Shown here one piece after another: positions 7,763 to 16,474 of a stretch of DNA of 31,490 nt. Both the position numbers and the translations under genes were made by a program. The notes beneath the pieces were generated by a model. It was not told the origin of the DNA. It saw only the letters and a list, made by a program, of their open reading frames with translations, and made no database searches. Origin of the DNA: an uncultured Variovorax sp. (GTDB taxonomy: Bacteria; Pseudomonadota; Gammaproteobacteria; Burkholderiales; Burkholderiaceae); contig CAMLCW010000010.1 of the NCBI GenBank assembly GCA_946478645.1, positions 1 to 31,490 of the forward strand, in the 5' to 3' direction. The number at the start of each line of letters is the position of its first letter. Within the stretch, counting starts at the first letter, position 1.

Positions 7763-9480
7763 AGATCATCGCCAGGGAAATTCCACCGCGCAGCGCCTGG
7801 GCGCTCGAGCAGGCCGGCGTGCATCCGCTGCTGGCGCGGCTGTTCGCCGCGCGCGGCGTGCTGGCGGGCGACGAGCTCGACGACGGCCTCGCGCGCCTGC
7901 TGCCGCCCGACACGCTGCACGGCACGCGCGAGGCGGCGGTGCTGCTGGCCGATGCGATGGCCCGGGGCAAGCGCCTGTGCATCGTGGCCGATTACGACTG
8001 CGACGGCGCCACCGCCTGTGCGGTGGCCGTGCGCGGCTTGCGGCTGCTCGGGGCGCAGCACGTGAGCTATCTCGTGCCCGACCGCGTGGTCGATGGCTAT
8101 GGCCTGACACCCCCGATCGCCGAGCGCGTGGCCGCGAGCGGCGCCGACGTGCTGATCACGGTCGACAACGGCATCGCGAGCGTCGAAGGCGTGGCCGCCG
8201 CCAAGGCGCGCGGCCTGCAGGTGCTGGTGACCGACCACCATCTGCCCGGCCCGGAGCTGCCGGCTGCCGACGTACTGGTGAACCCGAACCAGCCTGCGTG
8301 CGGCTTCGAGAGCAAGAGCATCGCGGGCGTCGGCGTGATGTTCTACGTGCTGATGGCGCTGCGCTCCGAGCTGCGCGCGCGCGGCATCTTCAGCGCGGCC
8401 ACGCAGCCCAAGCTCGACGTGCTGCTGCCGCTGGTCGCGCTCGGGACCGTGGCCGACGTGGTCAAGCTCGATGCCAACAACCGGCGCCTGGTGGCGCAAG
8501 GGCTGCGGCGCATCCGTGCCGGCGCGCTGCCCGCGGGCATCGCGGCGCTGTTCAGGGCGGCTGGGCGCAGCGCGCCGGCGGCCACCACCTTCGACTTCGG
8601 CTTCGCGTTGGGGCCGCGCATCAACGCGGCCGGGCGGCTCGCGGACATGACGCTCGGCATCGAATGCCTGCTGACCGACGACGCGGCGCGCGCCGACGAA
8701 CTCGCGCGGCTGCTCGACGGCATCAACCGCGAGCGCCGCGACATCGAAGGCGGCATGCGCGAGCAGGCGCTGCTGCTGGCCGAATCGCTGTTCAGTGCCG
8801 ACGCCGATGGTGCCGAGACGCTGCCCGCCGCCATCAGCGTGTTCGGCGACGATTTCCACGAGGGCGTGGTCGGCATCGTGGCCTCGCGCATCAAGGACCG
8901 CTTCCACCGGCCGACCTTCGTCTTCGCGGCCAGCGGCGCGCCCGGCAAGGAACACGAGCTCAAGGGCTCGGGCCGGTCGATCCCCGGCTTTCACCTGCGC
9001 GATGCGCTCGACCTCGTGGCCAAACGCCACCCGGGCGTGCTGCTGCGCTTCGGCGGCCATGCGATGGCGGCCGGCTGCACCGTGGCGCGCGACCGCTTCG
9101 AGGTGTTCGAGCGCGCGCTGGCGGAGGTGGCGCACGAATGGCTCGACGCCGCGACGCTCACCCGCCGCATCGACACCGACGGCCCGCTGGCACGCGAATA
9201 CATGCGCATCGACCTCGTCGACACGCTGCATCGCGAAGTCTGGGGCCAGGGCTTCGCACCACCCACGTTCAGCGAGGAGGTCGAGGTGGTGTCGCAACGG
9301 CTCGTCGGCGAGAAGCACCTTGCGCTCAAGCTGCGGCACCAGGGCCATCCGGTCGACGGCATCTGGTTCGGCCGCACCGAGCCGCTGCCGCCGCGCGTGA
9401 AGCTCGCGTTCCGGCTCGATGCCGACGAGTGGCAGGGTGTGCGCCGCGTGCGCTTCCTCGTCGAAGGCGCGGAACTCTAA
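7759..9480 (+). CDS. recJ: Single-stranded-DNA-specific exonuclease RecJ
   Basis: A 5'-3' single-strand exonuclease of the DHH family, used in RecF-pathway recombination, mismatch repair and base-excision repair. Length is 573 residues against about 577 for the E. coli protein. Metal-binding motifs are visible: DYDCDG (about 78-83), VDNG (135-138), the name-giving DHH (159-161) and the GPRINAAGR and RDIEG blocks. The C-terminal DHHA1-type part has GSGRSIPGFHL and LRFGGHAMAAGC, followed by an OB-like domain. The start overlaps the preceding gene as ATGA. The stop is only 17 bases before ureD, which makes an unusual recJ-ureD cotranscript likely. Confidence 0.96.
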   Translation: MKIIAREIPPRSAWALEQAGVHPLLARLFAARGVLAGDELDDGLARLLPPDTLHGTREAAVLLADAMARGKRLCIVADYDCDGATACAVAVRGLRLLGAQHVSYLVPDRVVDGYGLTPPIAERVAASGADVLITVDNGIASVEGVAAAKARGLQVLVTDHHLPGPELPAADVLVNPNQPACGFESKSIAGVGVMFYVLMALRSELRARGIFSAATQPKLDVLLPLVALGTVADVVKLDANNRRLVAQGLRRIRAGALPAGIAALFRAAGRSAPAATTFDFGFALGPRINAAGRLADMTLGIECLLTDDAARADELARLLDGINRERRDIEGGMREQALLLAESLFSADADGAETLPAAISVFGDDFHEGVVGIVASRIKDRFHRPTFVFAASGAPGKEHELKGSGRSIPGFHLRDALDLVAKRHPGVLLRFGGHAMAAGCTVARDRFEVFERALAEVAHEWLDAATLTRRIDTDGPLAREYMRIDLVDTLHREVWGQGFAPPTFSEEVEVVSQRLVGEKHLALKLRHQGHPVDGIWFGRTEPLPPRVKLAFRLDADEWQGVRRVRFLVEGAEL

Positions 9481-9497
9481 GCCCGACGGCCCGTTGC

Positions 9498-10328
9498 ATG
9501 CCCTGGCACGCCCATCTCCATCTCGACTACCGGCAGGAAGCCGCGCGCAGCGTGGCGCGCTTTCGCCATGACGGACCGCTTCGCATCCTGCAGAGCCTCT
9601 ATCCCGAAGGCGACGGCATCTGCCACAACGTGCTGGTGCATCCGCCGGGCGGGCTGGTCGGCGGCGACACGCTCGACATCGAGATCGACGCGGCCGCGGC
9701 AAGCCACGGCCTGGTCACCACGCCCGGCGCCTCGCGCTTCTATCGCTCCGAGGGCGAACGCGCCTTGCAGCGCACGCGCATTCGGCTCGCGCCGGGCGCG
9801 CGGCTCGAATGGCTGCCGCTCGAGGCGATCTGCTACAGCGGCTGCCAGGCCGAGAACCGGCTCGTCATCGAGGCCGCGCCCGGTGCCGAGATGATCGGCT
9901 GGGACGTGACGGCGCTCGGCCTGCCCAACGCCGGCCAGCCGTTCGAACGCGGCAGCTACCTGCAGCACATCGAGGTGCCCGGCGTGTGGCTGGAGCGCGG
10001 CCGCATCGATGCAGCCGACCAGCGGCTGCTGCAGAGCCCGCTGGGCTTCTGCGGGCACCGCTGCATCGCGTCGCTGTTCTTCGTGGCAGGCACGCCGGCC
10101 GACCGCGCGCGCCGCGAGGCGCTGCTGGCGCTCGCACGCGCGGCCATCGACGCCGGCGGCCTGCAGGAAAGCGCGGGCGCGACCAGCCCGCATGCCGAAG
10201 TCGTCGTGCTGCGCGTGCTCGCGCCGGTGGTCGAGCCCGCGATGCAGCTGCTGCGGCAGGTGTGGCAGGCCTGGCGCGCCGAACTCTGGCGGTTGCCCGC
10301 CAGTTCTCCGCGCATCTGGAGCACTTGA
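9498..10328 (+). CDS. ureD: Urease accessory protein UreD, isolated from the other urease genes
   Basis: A 276-residue scaffold protein that with UreF and UreG delivers nickel to the urease apoenzyme UreABC. Family marks are QSLYPEGDGICHN, the invariant HPPGGLVGGD block, TTPGASRFYRS and a central EWLPLEAICYSG segment. The length is normal and no frameshift is seen, so the gene appears functional. What is odd is the setting. It follows recJ by 17 bases and ends before a converging hydrolase gene, and no ureA, B, C, E, F or G is in the window. The urea transporter genes lie about 16 kb away on the other strand. In relatives ureD usually begins the urease operon, so here it is either displaced or the rest of the operon is elsewhere. 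Confidence 0.93.
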   Translation: MPWHAHLHLDYRQEAARSVARFRHDGPLRILQSLYPEGDGICHNVLVHPPGGLVGGDTLDIEIDAAAASHGLVTTPGASRFYRSEGERALQRTRIRLAPGARLEWLPLEAICYSGCQAENRLVIEAAPGAEMIGWDVTALGLPNAGQPFERGSYLQHIEVPGVWLERGRIDAADQRLLQSPLGFCGHRCIASLFFVAGTPADRARREALLALARAAIDAGGLQESAGATSPHAEVVVLRVLAPVVEPAMQLLRQVWQAWRAELWRLPASSPRIWST

Positions 10329-10332
10329 ACGC

Positions 10333-10348
10333 CGCGCCGCGGGGCGCG
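10333..10348. terminator. Possible bidirectional hairpin between converging genes
   Basis: A six-pair GC stem, cgcgcc and ggcgcg around four bases, sits in the 21-base gap between the ureD stop and the stop of the converging hydrolase gene. There is no T-tract on either side, so this is a weak candidate and could be chance in such GC-rich DNA. Confidence 0.25.
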
Positions 10349-10349
10349 C

Positions 10350-11192
10350 TCAGGCCGCTTTCGGCTCGGGGATGATCGAGGTCAATGCGAAGTCGACCAG
10401 GTGCAGCCAGGTCGCTTCGAGCCGCATGATGTTGTGATGGTCGGAGCCTGGCACGGTCTGCACGCAGACCGGCGTGGGCCAGGCGGCGATCAGCTTCTGC
10501 GAGCGCTCGGGCAGCACGACGTCGTCGCGCTCGGCCAGCAGCACCTGCGTCTTGGCCGCCACTTCCTTGCAGTGCGCGAGCGAGTTGAACCGGTTGCGCA
10601 ACAGCAGCGACAGCGGCACCAGCGGAAAGCGCCGCTTGGCCACCTCGAGGATCGAGTCGTAGGGCGTGACCAGCTGCAGGCTCGCGAACTGGTCCTGATG
10701 CGCGACGAGCTGGATCGCCACGCCGGTGCCGAGGCTGCGCCCCACCACATGCAGCCGCACGCGCGGAAAGGCCTTGTGCAGGTGGCGGGCGAACTGCACC
10801 GCGTCGGCGACCGACGCGATCTCCGACGGATGGCCTTCGGAGTCGGCCACGCCGCGGTAGTTGACCGCCGCGAAGCCGAAGCCCTCGGGCAGCCAGTGCA
10901 GCGCCTGCGCGGTCGCGCGCACGTCTTCGCCGCGGCCCGCGAAATAGATGAACAGGTCCTGCAGCGCCGCCTCGCCCTGCGGGTGATAGACATAGCCGCG
11001 CACCATGCCGCCGGGCACCGTGTGCGAATAGGTCGAGAAGTCGTCCGACAGATGGACCACCGGGAGCCTGCGGGCGTGGAACAGGATGTGCCCCTGCCGC
11101 GTGGCGAGCAGCGTCCAGTAGGCGGCGATGGCGCCCAGGGTGGCGGCCGAGGCCGAGAGTGCGATGCGGAAGGCTTTTTGGCGTGACAGCAA
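10350..11192 (-). CDS. Membrane-anchored alpha/beta hydrolase
   Basis: A protein of about 280 residues: an N-terminal hydrophobic anchor (IALSASAATLGAIAAYW) followed by an alpha/beta-hydrolase fold like the Bem46/COG1073 group. The nucleophile elbow is GRSLGTG, the oxyanion region is YFAGRGED, the acid is probably in ERDDVVLP and the histidine in GSDHHN near the C-terminus. The substrate is unknown; relatives are esterases or acyl hydrolases facing the periplasm. No ATG fits the family start. A TTG at 11192 has GGAG ten bases upstream (11203-11206 on the + strand) and puts the anchor at residue about 8. A TTG at 11228 is an alternative. The gene follows the DUF1161 gene closely. Confidence 0.78.
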   Translation of the reverse strand: MLSRQKAFRIALSASAATLGAIAAYWTLLATRQGHILFHARRLPVVHLSDDFSTYSHTVPGGMVRGYVYHPQGEAALQDLFIYFAGRGEDVRATAQALHWLPEGFGFAAVNYRGVADSEGHPSEIASVADAVQFARHLHKAFPRVRLHVVGRSLGTGVAIQLVAHQDQFASLQLVTPYDSILEVAKRRFPLVPLSLLLRNRFNSLAHCKEVAAKTQVLLAERDDVVLPERSQKLIAAWPTPVCVQTVPGSDHHNIMRLEATWLHLVDFALTSIIPEPKAA

Positions 11193-11232
11193 GGGGCGTC
11201 TGCTCCAGGGAATGCGGTGGCGGTACAACGGC

Positions 11233-11568
11233 CTACTTGCGGCAATCGCCGCCGACCGACACCGTGCCGTCCTTGCACTCCGTGAGGATCGCTTCGCCGT
11301 CCGCGGCGGCCGACGTTGGCACCGCCGAGGGTGCAGAAGAGACTGCTGCCGCGTCGTCGCGCTGGTAGACGATCTTCTTGCTGCCGAGTCCACAGCTGCC
11401 GACCACCTGGCCGGGGACCTCTGCATTGGCATCGACGGTGACCACCGAGAAGCGCGCCACACCGGCCGCGGCAATCTTTGCTTCGATCTCGGTGCGCAGC
11501 GTTTCACAGCTGTCGGCATGGGCCGCGCCCGCACAGGCGAGCGCGAGGGGAATCATCCAGAACTTCAT
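11233..11568 (-). CDS. DUF1161 exported protein
   Basis: A 111-residue secreted protein. The N-terminus MKFWMIPLALACAGAAHA is a signal peptide with an AHA-type cleavage site, leaving a mature protein that begins DSCETLR. The CETLRTEIEAKI, GVARFSVVTVD and VVGSCGLGSKKIVYQR segments match DUF1161, a family of small periplasmic proteins of unknown function with a probable disulfide between the two conserved cysteines. The tail (Ala/Ser-rich linker, then CKDGTVSVGGDC) adds a second cysteine pair. The ATG at 11568 is supported by a perfect AGGAGG ten bases upstream (11579-11584 on the + strand). It sits between the Sel1-type gene and the hydrolase gene, all in one direction. Confidence 0.82.
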   Translation of the reverse strand: MKFWMIPLALACAGAAHADSCETLRTEIEAKIAAAGVARFSVVTVDANAEVPGQVVGSCGLGSKKIVYQRDDAAAVSSAPSAVPTSAAADGEAILTECKDGTVSVGGDCRK

Positions 11569-11695
11569 GATGGGGATGCCTCCTGGCAAGCGGGTTCTCA
11601 AATAAACAGTCTAGCCCGCTCAACGCCCGCCCTGCTGCCGGACACATCCCCGTACACCTGCCGGAGCGCACGGCGGCGCGCGCCCGCCGCCCGCC

Positions 11696-12118
11696 TCATT
11701 CGCAGGCGTTTCGCCCCGCCGGCGACTGGCGCAGCCGATTCAGGAAGACGAGCTGCACCTTCGCGGTCTCGCTGCCCTGGGAGGCCGCACGCAGCATCCA
11801 GCTGCGCGCTTCGCAGCGGTTCGCGCGAATGCCCGGGCCGTACAGCGTGGCGCCGGTGAGCAACACCATGCCGAGCATTTCCTGCGCCTCGGCATGACCC
11901 TCGGCGGCCGCCTGGCGCAGCTCGCCGAGCATGGCCGCATAGTCGCGCGCCGCCTGCGCTTCGAGCGCGAGCTGGAAGCGCTGCTCGGCATGCAGCACGA
12001 TCTCGCGCGCGGGCGGCTGCGCCGCAGCCGGGCTCGCCGCGGCGCACAGCAGGGCGAAGGGAAGCAGCACGCGCGCGTGCAGTGCGCGGCTTGCGATGTG
12101 GGCGATTCGGAAGGCCAT
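11696..12118 (-). CDS. Exported Sel1-like repeat protein
   Basis: A 140-residue protein with a signal peptide (a basic start, then LLPFALLCAAASPAAA) followed by about 100 residues of helical Sel1/TPR-like repeat. The AAAEGHAEAQEMLGMVLLTG unit and the AASQGSETAKVQLVFLNRL unit show the A-x-x-G-x-x-x-A-x pattern of Sel1 repeats, which usually mediate protein contacts in the periplasm or envelope. Only two to three units are present. The start has GGAG seven bases upstream. The last residues include a Cys. Its partner is unknown, and no neighbouring gene identifies a pathway. Confidence 0.72.
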   Translation of the reverse strand: MAFRIAHIASRALHARVLLPFALLCAAASPAAAQPPAREIVLHAEQRFQLALEAQAARDYAAMLGELRQAAAEGHAEAQEMLGMVLLTGATLYGPGIRANRCEARSWMLRAASQGSETAKVQLVFLNRLRQSPAGRNACE

Positions 12119-12374
12119 CGATGTTCTCCACCGTTGTGGTTGCGATGGCTGGCATCGTGGCAGCCGGCGCGCGCGGCGGGAAACCGGATTTCGCGCAGCC
12201 CGCCTCAGCCTCCGCCTGAGCCCGGTGCGCTAACATCGCGTCCGCGGTGTGCAAGCCGCGTCCGGGCCCGCGGAAAGGGTTGAACCCACTTGCCTTCCAC
12301 TGCCTGCTGAACAGTCAGCGTCCTTTGTGCAGCCGGATTTGCGGGTCGACGGCGCGCCATGCACGGAGGTTCAC
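12119..12374. other. Divergent intergenic region, no gene seen
   Basis: These 256 bases separate the Sel1-type gene from the ankyrin gene and must hold both promoters. Apart from the two Shine-Dalgarno sites I see no convincing -35/-10 pair, RNA gene or conserved repeat. An in-frame extension of the ankyrin gene to 12249 exists but lacks protein-like character. Confidence 0.5.
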
Positions 12375-12377
12375 TTG
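12365..12377 (+). promoter_or_regulatory. Ribosome-binding site that fixes a TTG start
   Basis: GGAGG at 12365-12369 is followed after five bases by TTG at 12375. The protein family begins with LKQ..., which agrees with this start. The ATG-type codons further upstream have no such site. Confidence 0.7.
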
Positions 12378-14027
12378 AAGCAACGCATTCCCGCCCGGCC
12401 CGATGCCGGCCATCTCAAGAAGCAAGCCAAGCAACTGCTTGCCGCCCTGCGCCAGGGCGACCCCGCCGCCTTCTCCCGCTTTCGCGAGGCATTGCCCGCC
12501 GCTGCCCACAAGGACGACGGCGCCATCGCCGCGCTCGGCCTGCGCCTGCACGACGCGCAGTCGTGCCTCGCGCGCGAGTACGGCTTCGCATCGTGGGCCG
12601 AGCTGCAGGGCTTCGTGCAGGCCCGTTCCGCGCAGGCGAACGACCCCGCCCGCGCGTTGTTGCTGTGGCTGCGCACCGTCTACGCCGGCGAGATCGCGGG
12701 TGGCAACAACCTGGCGCGTCCCACGCTGGCCGCACGGCTCCTTGCCGAAAGCCCAGGCCTGGCGCCTCGCGACGACCCCTGGCTCGCCTGCACCGTCGGA
12801 CATGCCGGGCTGCTGCGCGAGGCGATCGCGCGCGACGCCGGCTGGGTCCGGCAGGCCGGCGGTCCGCTGGCGCTGCCGCCGCTGCATGCGGTGGTGTTCT
12901 CGAGCCTCGTGCAGCTGCCCGCGTTCCGCGACGGCCTGCGCGCCTGCGCGAAGCTGCTGCTCGACGCCGGGGCCGATCCGAACCAGTCCATCGGCAGCCG
13001 CTGGCCCCCCGCCTCGCTCGCGGCACCGGCCGAAGACACCCGGCTGTCGGCGCTGTACGGCGCAGCCGGGCTGAACCGCGACGCCGAGATCACGCGCCTG
13101 CTGCTCGAGGCTGGCGCCGACCCCAACGACGGCGAATCGCTCTACCACGCGCTCGAGGATCCCGCCTGCACGCGCTTGCTGCTCGCGGCGGGTGCGCGCG
13201 TGGCCGGCACCAACGCGCTCTATCGCGTGCTCGACCTCGACCGGCTCGAATCGCTGCAACTGCTGCTCGCCCACGGCGCGGATCCGAACGAAGCGGCACC
13301 GGGCGCGCCGACGGGCGACTGGGGGCGGCCGCTGCTGTGGGCGCTGCGGCGGCGCCGCTCGCCCGCGCACATCGAGGCGCTGCTCGACGCCGGCGCCGAT
13401 CCCTCGGCGCGCACGCCCGAAGGCATCGATGCGCGCACGCTCGCGCTGCGCTTCGGCCTCACCGATGCGGCAAGGCTGCTCGCGCAGCGGCTGGGCAGCG
13501 ATGCGCCGTTGGCACCCGACGAGCAGTTCGTCGCAGCCTGCGCGCGTGGCGACGCGGCCGCGGCGCGCGCGCTGCAGGCACAGCATCCGCAATGGCCCGC
13601 CAGCCTCTCGCCTGCCCAACTGCGCCTGCTGCCCGAACTGGCCGCCCAGCCCGGCTGCGGTGCCGCCGTGCAGTGCATGGTCGAGCTCGGCTGGCCGATC
13701 GCCACGCCGGGTGGCGACTGGGAGGGCTCGGCGCTCAACCAGGCGGTGTTCCGCGGCGACGCGGCGCTCACGCGCTTTTTGCTCGCGCACGGCGCCAGCT
13801 GGACCGAGCGGCACGGCTTCGGCGACGACGCGAGCGGCTCGCTGTCGTGGGCTTCGCTCAACCGGCCGACGGACGACGGCGACTGGGCCGGCTGCGCCGA
13901 GGCGATGCTCGCGCATGGCCTGCCCGCTGCACGGCCCGATCCCGCGGGCTCGGACGGCGTGATCATGGACGGGCGGCTCAAGCGGTTCTCGGACGAGGTG
14001 ACCGAGGTGCTGCTCGCGAGGCGCTAG
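12375..14027 (+). CDS. Large ankyrin-repeat protein
   Basis: A 550-residue, probably cytoplasmic protein. Residues 1-90 form a helical N-terminal domain (HLKKQAKQLLAALRQGD, AREYGFASWAELQGFV) that recurs in front of ankyrin arrays in proteobacteria. It is followed by at least six ankyrin-type units marked by LLLDAGADPN, LLLEAGADPND, LLAAGARV, LLLAHGADPNE, LLDAGADPSAR and LLAHGASW. Ankyrin arrays bind other proteins and the partner is unknown. The frame is open back to 12249, but the TTG at 12375 with its strong Shine-Dalgarno marks the likely start. Composition matches the neighbours, so nothing suggests recent transfer. It converges on ybdD, with 15 bases between the stops. Confidence 0.85.
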   Translation: MKQRIPARPDAGHLKKQAKQLLAALRQGDPAAFSRFREALPAAAHKDDGAIAALGLRLHDAQSCLAREYGFASWAELQGFVQARSAQANDPARALLLWLRTVYAGEIAGGNNLARPTLAARLLAESPGLAPRDDPWLACTVGHAGLLREAIARDAGWVRQAGGPLALPPLHAVVFSSLVQLPAFRDGLRACAKLLLDAGADPNQSIGSRWPPASLAAPAEDTRLSALYGAAGLNRDAEITRLLLEAGADPNDGESLYHALEDPACTRLLLAAGARVAGTNALYRVLDLDRLESLQLLLAHGADPNEAAPGAPTGDWGRPLLWALRRRRSPAHIEALLDAGADPSARTPEGIDARTLALRFGLTDAARLLAQRLGSDAPLAPDEQFVAACARGDAAAARALQAQHPQWPASLSPAQLRLLPELAAQPGCGAAVQCMVELGWPIATPGGDWEGSALNQAVFRGDAALTRFLLAHGASWTERHGFGDDASGSLSWASLNRPTDDGDWAGCAEAMLAHGLPAARPDPAGSDGVIMDGRLKRFSDEVTEVLLARR

Positions 14028-14042
14028 CAGCGGAGGGGGACG

Positions 14043-14249
14043 CTAGCAGCAGCGCCCCTTGCCCGCGCCGTACCGCGCCTCGAGCCGCTCGCGGAAGAAC
14101 GCCTCGTAGCTCATCGGCGGGCGGTCCGGATGCGTGGCCGCCATGTGGCTCAGGTAGGCGTCGTAGTCGGGCAGCCCGACCATGAGCCGCAGCGACTGCT
14201 TGAGCGAGCGCGCGAAGTAGCGTCCCGCCTCGGGCAAGGCCAGGCCCAT
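14043..14249 (-). CDS. ybdD: YbdD/YjiX family small protein, partner of CstA
   Basis: A 68-residue cytoplasmic protein of the DUF466 (YbdD/YjiX) family, nearly always encoded directly after CstA/BtsT-type transporters and thought to assist them. Signatures are the [20 protein letters not shown] core, [13 protein letters not shown] and the terminal Cys-Cys. The start at 14249 has AGGG upstream and lies 11 bases after the cstA stop. The frame remains open far upstream inside cstA, which is a shadow reading. The tight spacing implies joint production with the transporter. Confidence 0.9.
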   Translation of the reverse strand: MGLALPEAGRYFARSLKQSLRLMVGLPDYDAYLSHMAATHPDRPPMSYEAFFRERLEARYGAGKGRCC

Positions 14250-14260
14250 GGCGTGGCCCT

Positions 14261-16327
14261 TCAGCGTGCCGCCGATGCGGCGAAGGGCTCGAACGGCGTC
14301 TCCTGCGCGGTCGGCCGGTTGGCCGCGCGCGCGGCGACGCAGGCCTTGATGCTGTAGACCAGCACGCTGAGCACCACGAACATGAAGAGCGCGCAGAGCG
14401 CCGCGTCGAGCCGGTCGTTGAAGACGATGCGCGCCATGGCCTCGGGTGTCTTCGCGGGCGCCACCAGCACGCCGTTGGCGAGGCCTTCGGTGTATTTGGC
14501 GGCATGCGAGAGGAAGCCGATCTTCGGATCGGGCGAGAAGATCTTCTGCCAGCCCGCCGTGAGCGTGCACGCCAGCAGCCATGCGGCCGGCGCGATCGCC
14601 ACCCACGCATAGCGCTCGCGCTTCATGCGGAACAGCACCACCACGCCGAGCAGCAGCGCCACCGCGGCCAGCATCTGGTTGGAGATGCCGAACAGCGGCC
14701 ACAGCGTGTTGATGCCGCCGAGCGGATCGACCACGCCCTGGTAGAGGAAGTAGCCCCATGCCGCCACGCAGAGCGCGGTCGCGAACAGGTTGGCCGGCAG
14801 CGAGTCGGTGCGCTTGAGCGCGGGCACGAAGCTGCCGAGCAGGTCCTGCAGCATGAAGCGGCCCGCGCGGGTGCCGGCGTCGACTGCGGTGAGGATGAAG
14901 AGCGCCTCGAACAGGATCGCGAAGTGGTACCAGAAGGCCATCATGGCCTGCCCGCCGACGACCTGGTGCAGGATGTGCGCCATGCCCACGGCCAGGGTCG
15001 GCGCGCCGCCCGCGCGGCCGAGGATGGTGGTCTCGCCCACGTCTTTGGCGGTCTGCACCAGCATCTCGGGCGTGACGACGAAGCCCCAGCTCGAGATGGT
15101 CTGTGCCGCCTGCTGCGCGGTGCTGCCCACGAGCGCCGCGGGGCTGTTCATCGCGAAGTAGATGCCGGGCTCGATGCACGAGGCCGCGACCAGCGCCATC
15201 ACCGCCACGAACGATTCGGCCAGCATGCCGCCGTAGCCGATGAAGCGCGCATGGCGCTCGTTGTCGAGCATCTTGGGCGTGGTGCCCGAGGAGATCAGCG
15301 CATGGAAGCCCGACACCGCGCCGCAGGCGATGGTGATGAACAGGAACGGGAACAGGCTGCCCGACCACACCGGCCCGCCGCCGTCGGCGAACTGCGTGAG
15401 CGCCGGCATCTGCAAGGTCGGCATGACGAACACGATGCCCAGCGCCAGCGCGATGATGGTGCCGATCTTCAGGAAGGTCGACAGGTAGTCGCGCGGCGCG
15501 AGCAGCAGCCACACCGGCAGGCTCGCGGCCACGAAGCCGTAGCCCACGAGCATCCAGGTGAGCGCCTTGCCGTCGAAGGTGAAGCGGGCCGCCCAGGCCG
15601 GGTCCTGGCTCACGGCCTGGCCGCCGAAGATCGCGAGCATCAGCAGCACGAAGCCGATCAGCGAGACCTCGCCGATGCGCCCCGGGCGGATGTAACGCAG
15701 GTACACGCCCATGAAGAGCGCCACCGGCACGGTGGCCGCCACGGTGAAGGCGCCCCACGGCGATTCGGCGAGCGCCTTCACCACGATCAGCGCCAGCACC
15801 GCGAGGATGATGATCATGATCATGAAGGTGCCGAACAGCGCGATCATTCCCGGCACCACGCCCATCTCCTGCTTGACGAGGTCGCCGAGCGAGCGCCCGT
15901 CGCGGCGCGTGGAGATGAAGAGCACGATGAAGTCCTGCACCGCGCCCGCGAACACCACGCCGGCCAGCACCCAGAGCAGGCCCGGCAGGTAGCCCATCTG
16001 CGCGGCGAGCACCGGGCCCACCAGCGGACCGGCGCCCGCGATGGCCGCGAAGTGGTGGCCGAACAGCACGTTCTTGTCGGTGGGCACGTAGTCGAGCCCG
16101 TCGTTGTGGCGGTGCGCCGGCGTCTTGCGGTTGCCGTCGAGGCCCAGCACCTTGTCGGCGATGAACAGGCTGTAGTAGCGGTAGGCGATCAGGTAGGTGC
16201 AGATCGCGGCGGTCACGACCCAGAGGGCGTTGACGCTTTCGCCGCGCGTCAGGGCGACGGTGCCCAGCGCGAACGCGCCGACCACGGCCACGGCGAGCCA
16301 CACCAGGTGGCGGCGGATGCTGTGCAT
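14261..16327 (-). CDS. cstA: CstA-type carbon starvation transporter
   Basis: A 688-residue multi-pass inner-membrane protein of the CstA/BtsT family, whose E. coli members take up pyruvate and possibly peptides on carbon starvation. Signatures are the [17 protein letters not shown]-terminal block, [19 protein letters not shown], the [13 protein letters not shown] segment and the late [13 protein letters not shown] block. About 16-18 hydrophobic segments are visible. The ATG at 16327 has GGAG nine bases upstream. The upstream 147 bases are shared with a divergent FAD oxygenase. In relatives expression responds to carbon state or to a pyruvate-sensing two-component system. No such partner adjoins it here, although a Cache-domain kinase lies about 4 kb away. 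Confidence 0.93.
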   Translation of the reverse strand: MHSIRRHLVWLAVAVVGAFALGTVALTRGESVNALWVVTAAICTYLIAYRYYSLFIADKVLGLDGNRKTPAHRHNDGLDYVPTDKNVLFGHHFAAIAGAGPLVGPVLAAQMGYLPGLLWVLAGVVFAGAVQDFIVLFISTRRDGRSLGDLVKQEMGVVPGMIALFGTFMIMIIILAVLALIVVKALAESPWGAFTVAATVPVALFMGVYLRYIRPGRIGEVSLIGFVLLMLAIFGGQAVSQDPAWAARFTFDGKALTWMLVGYGFVAASLPVWLLLAPRDYLSTFLKIGTIIALALGIVFVMPTLQMPALTQFADGGGPVWSGSLFPFLFITIACGAVSGFHALISSGTTPKMLDNERHARFIGYGGMLAESFVAVMALVAASCIEPGIYFAMNSPAALVGSTAQQAAQTISSWGFVVTPEMLVQTAKDVGETTILGRAGGAPTLAVGMAHILHQVVGGQAMMAFWYHFAILFEALFILTAVDAGTRAGRFMLQDLLGSFVPALKRTDSLPANLFATALCVAAWGYFLYQGVVDPLGGINTLWPLFGISNQMLAAVALLLGVVVLFRMKRERYAWVAIAPAAWLLACTLTAGWQKIFSPDPKIGFLSHAAKYTEGLANGVLVAPAKTPEAMARIVFNDRLDAALCALFMFVVLSVLVYSIKACVAARAANRPTAQETPFEPFAASAAR

Positions 16328-16422
16328 GCGGATGTCTCCAGATTGAACCCGCTGAGTGTTCCCGCGCAGCCCCGCGCTGCCATCCGTCGGACCGCGTGGG
16401 CGGCCCTGGTGGCATTGCCTAA

Positions 16423-16432
16423 GGGAAAACCC
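16423..16432. promoter_or_regulatory. GGG-N4-CCC motif in the cstA/monooxygenase intergenic region
   Basis: The symmetric motif gggaaaaccc lies between the divergent starts of cstA and the FAD monooxygenase, 42 bases before the latter. A near copy, gggtaaaccc, is found upstream of the MFS gene at 26331-26340. It could be a promoter-associated or regulator-binding element. Two occurrences are suggestive only. Confidence 0.3.
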
Positions 16433-16474
16433 GAAGTCGCAGAGCGGCGACTGCCTGTGCAATGAGGCTTCGCG

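Noticed and set aside
7381..9702. Open frame of over 700 codons on the - strand across recJ
   Set aside because: Antisense to recJ and its neighbour, with shadow-type composition and no start site or family match.
12315..13916. Long - strand open frame opposite the ankyrin gene
   Set aside because: Arg/Gln/Gly-rich shadow of the + strand repeats, with no protein-like hydrophobic pattern.
14022..14050. Ten-base direct repeat cgctagcagc covering the stop codons of the ankyrin and ybdD genes
   Set aside because: Short, with no further copies noticed and no mobile element between. Likely chance, although the shared ctag supplies both stops.
16436..16451. gtcgc-N6-gcgac hairpin before the FAD monooxygenase
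   Set aside because: Five pairs in GC-rich DNA is expected by chance, and it does not cover the ribosome site.
14504..16465. Open frame of over 600 codons on the + strand across cstA
   Set aside because: It is antisense to a clear CstA protein. It is rich in His, Arg, Glu and Asp as expected for a shadow of GC-rich coding DNA, and has no recognisable domain.
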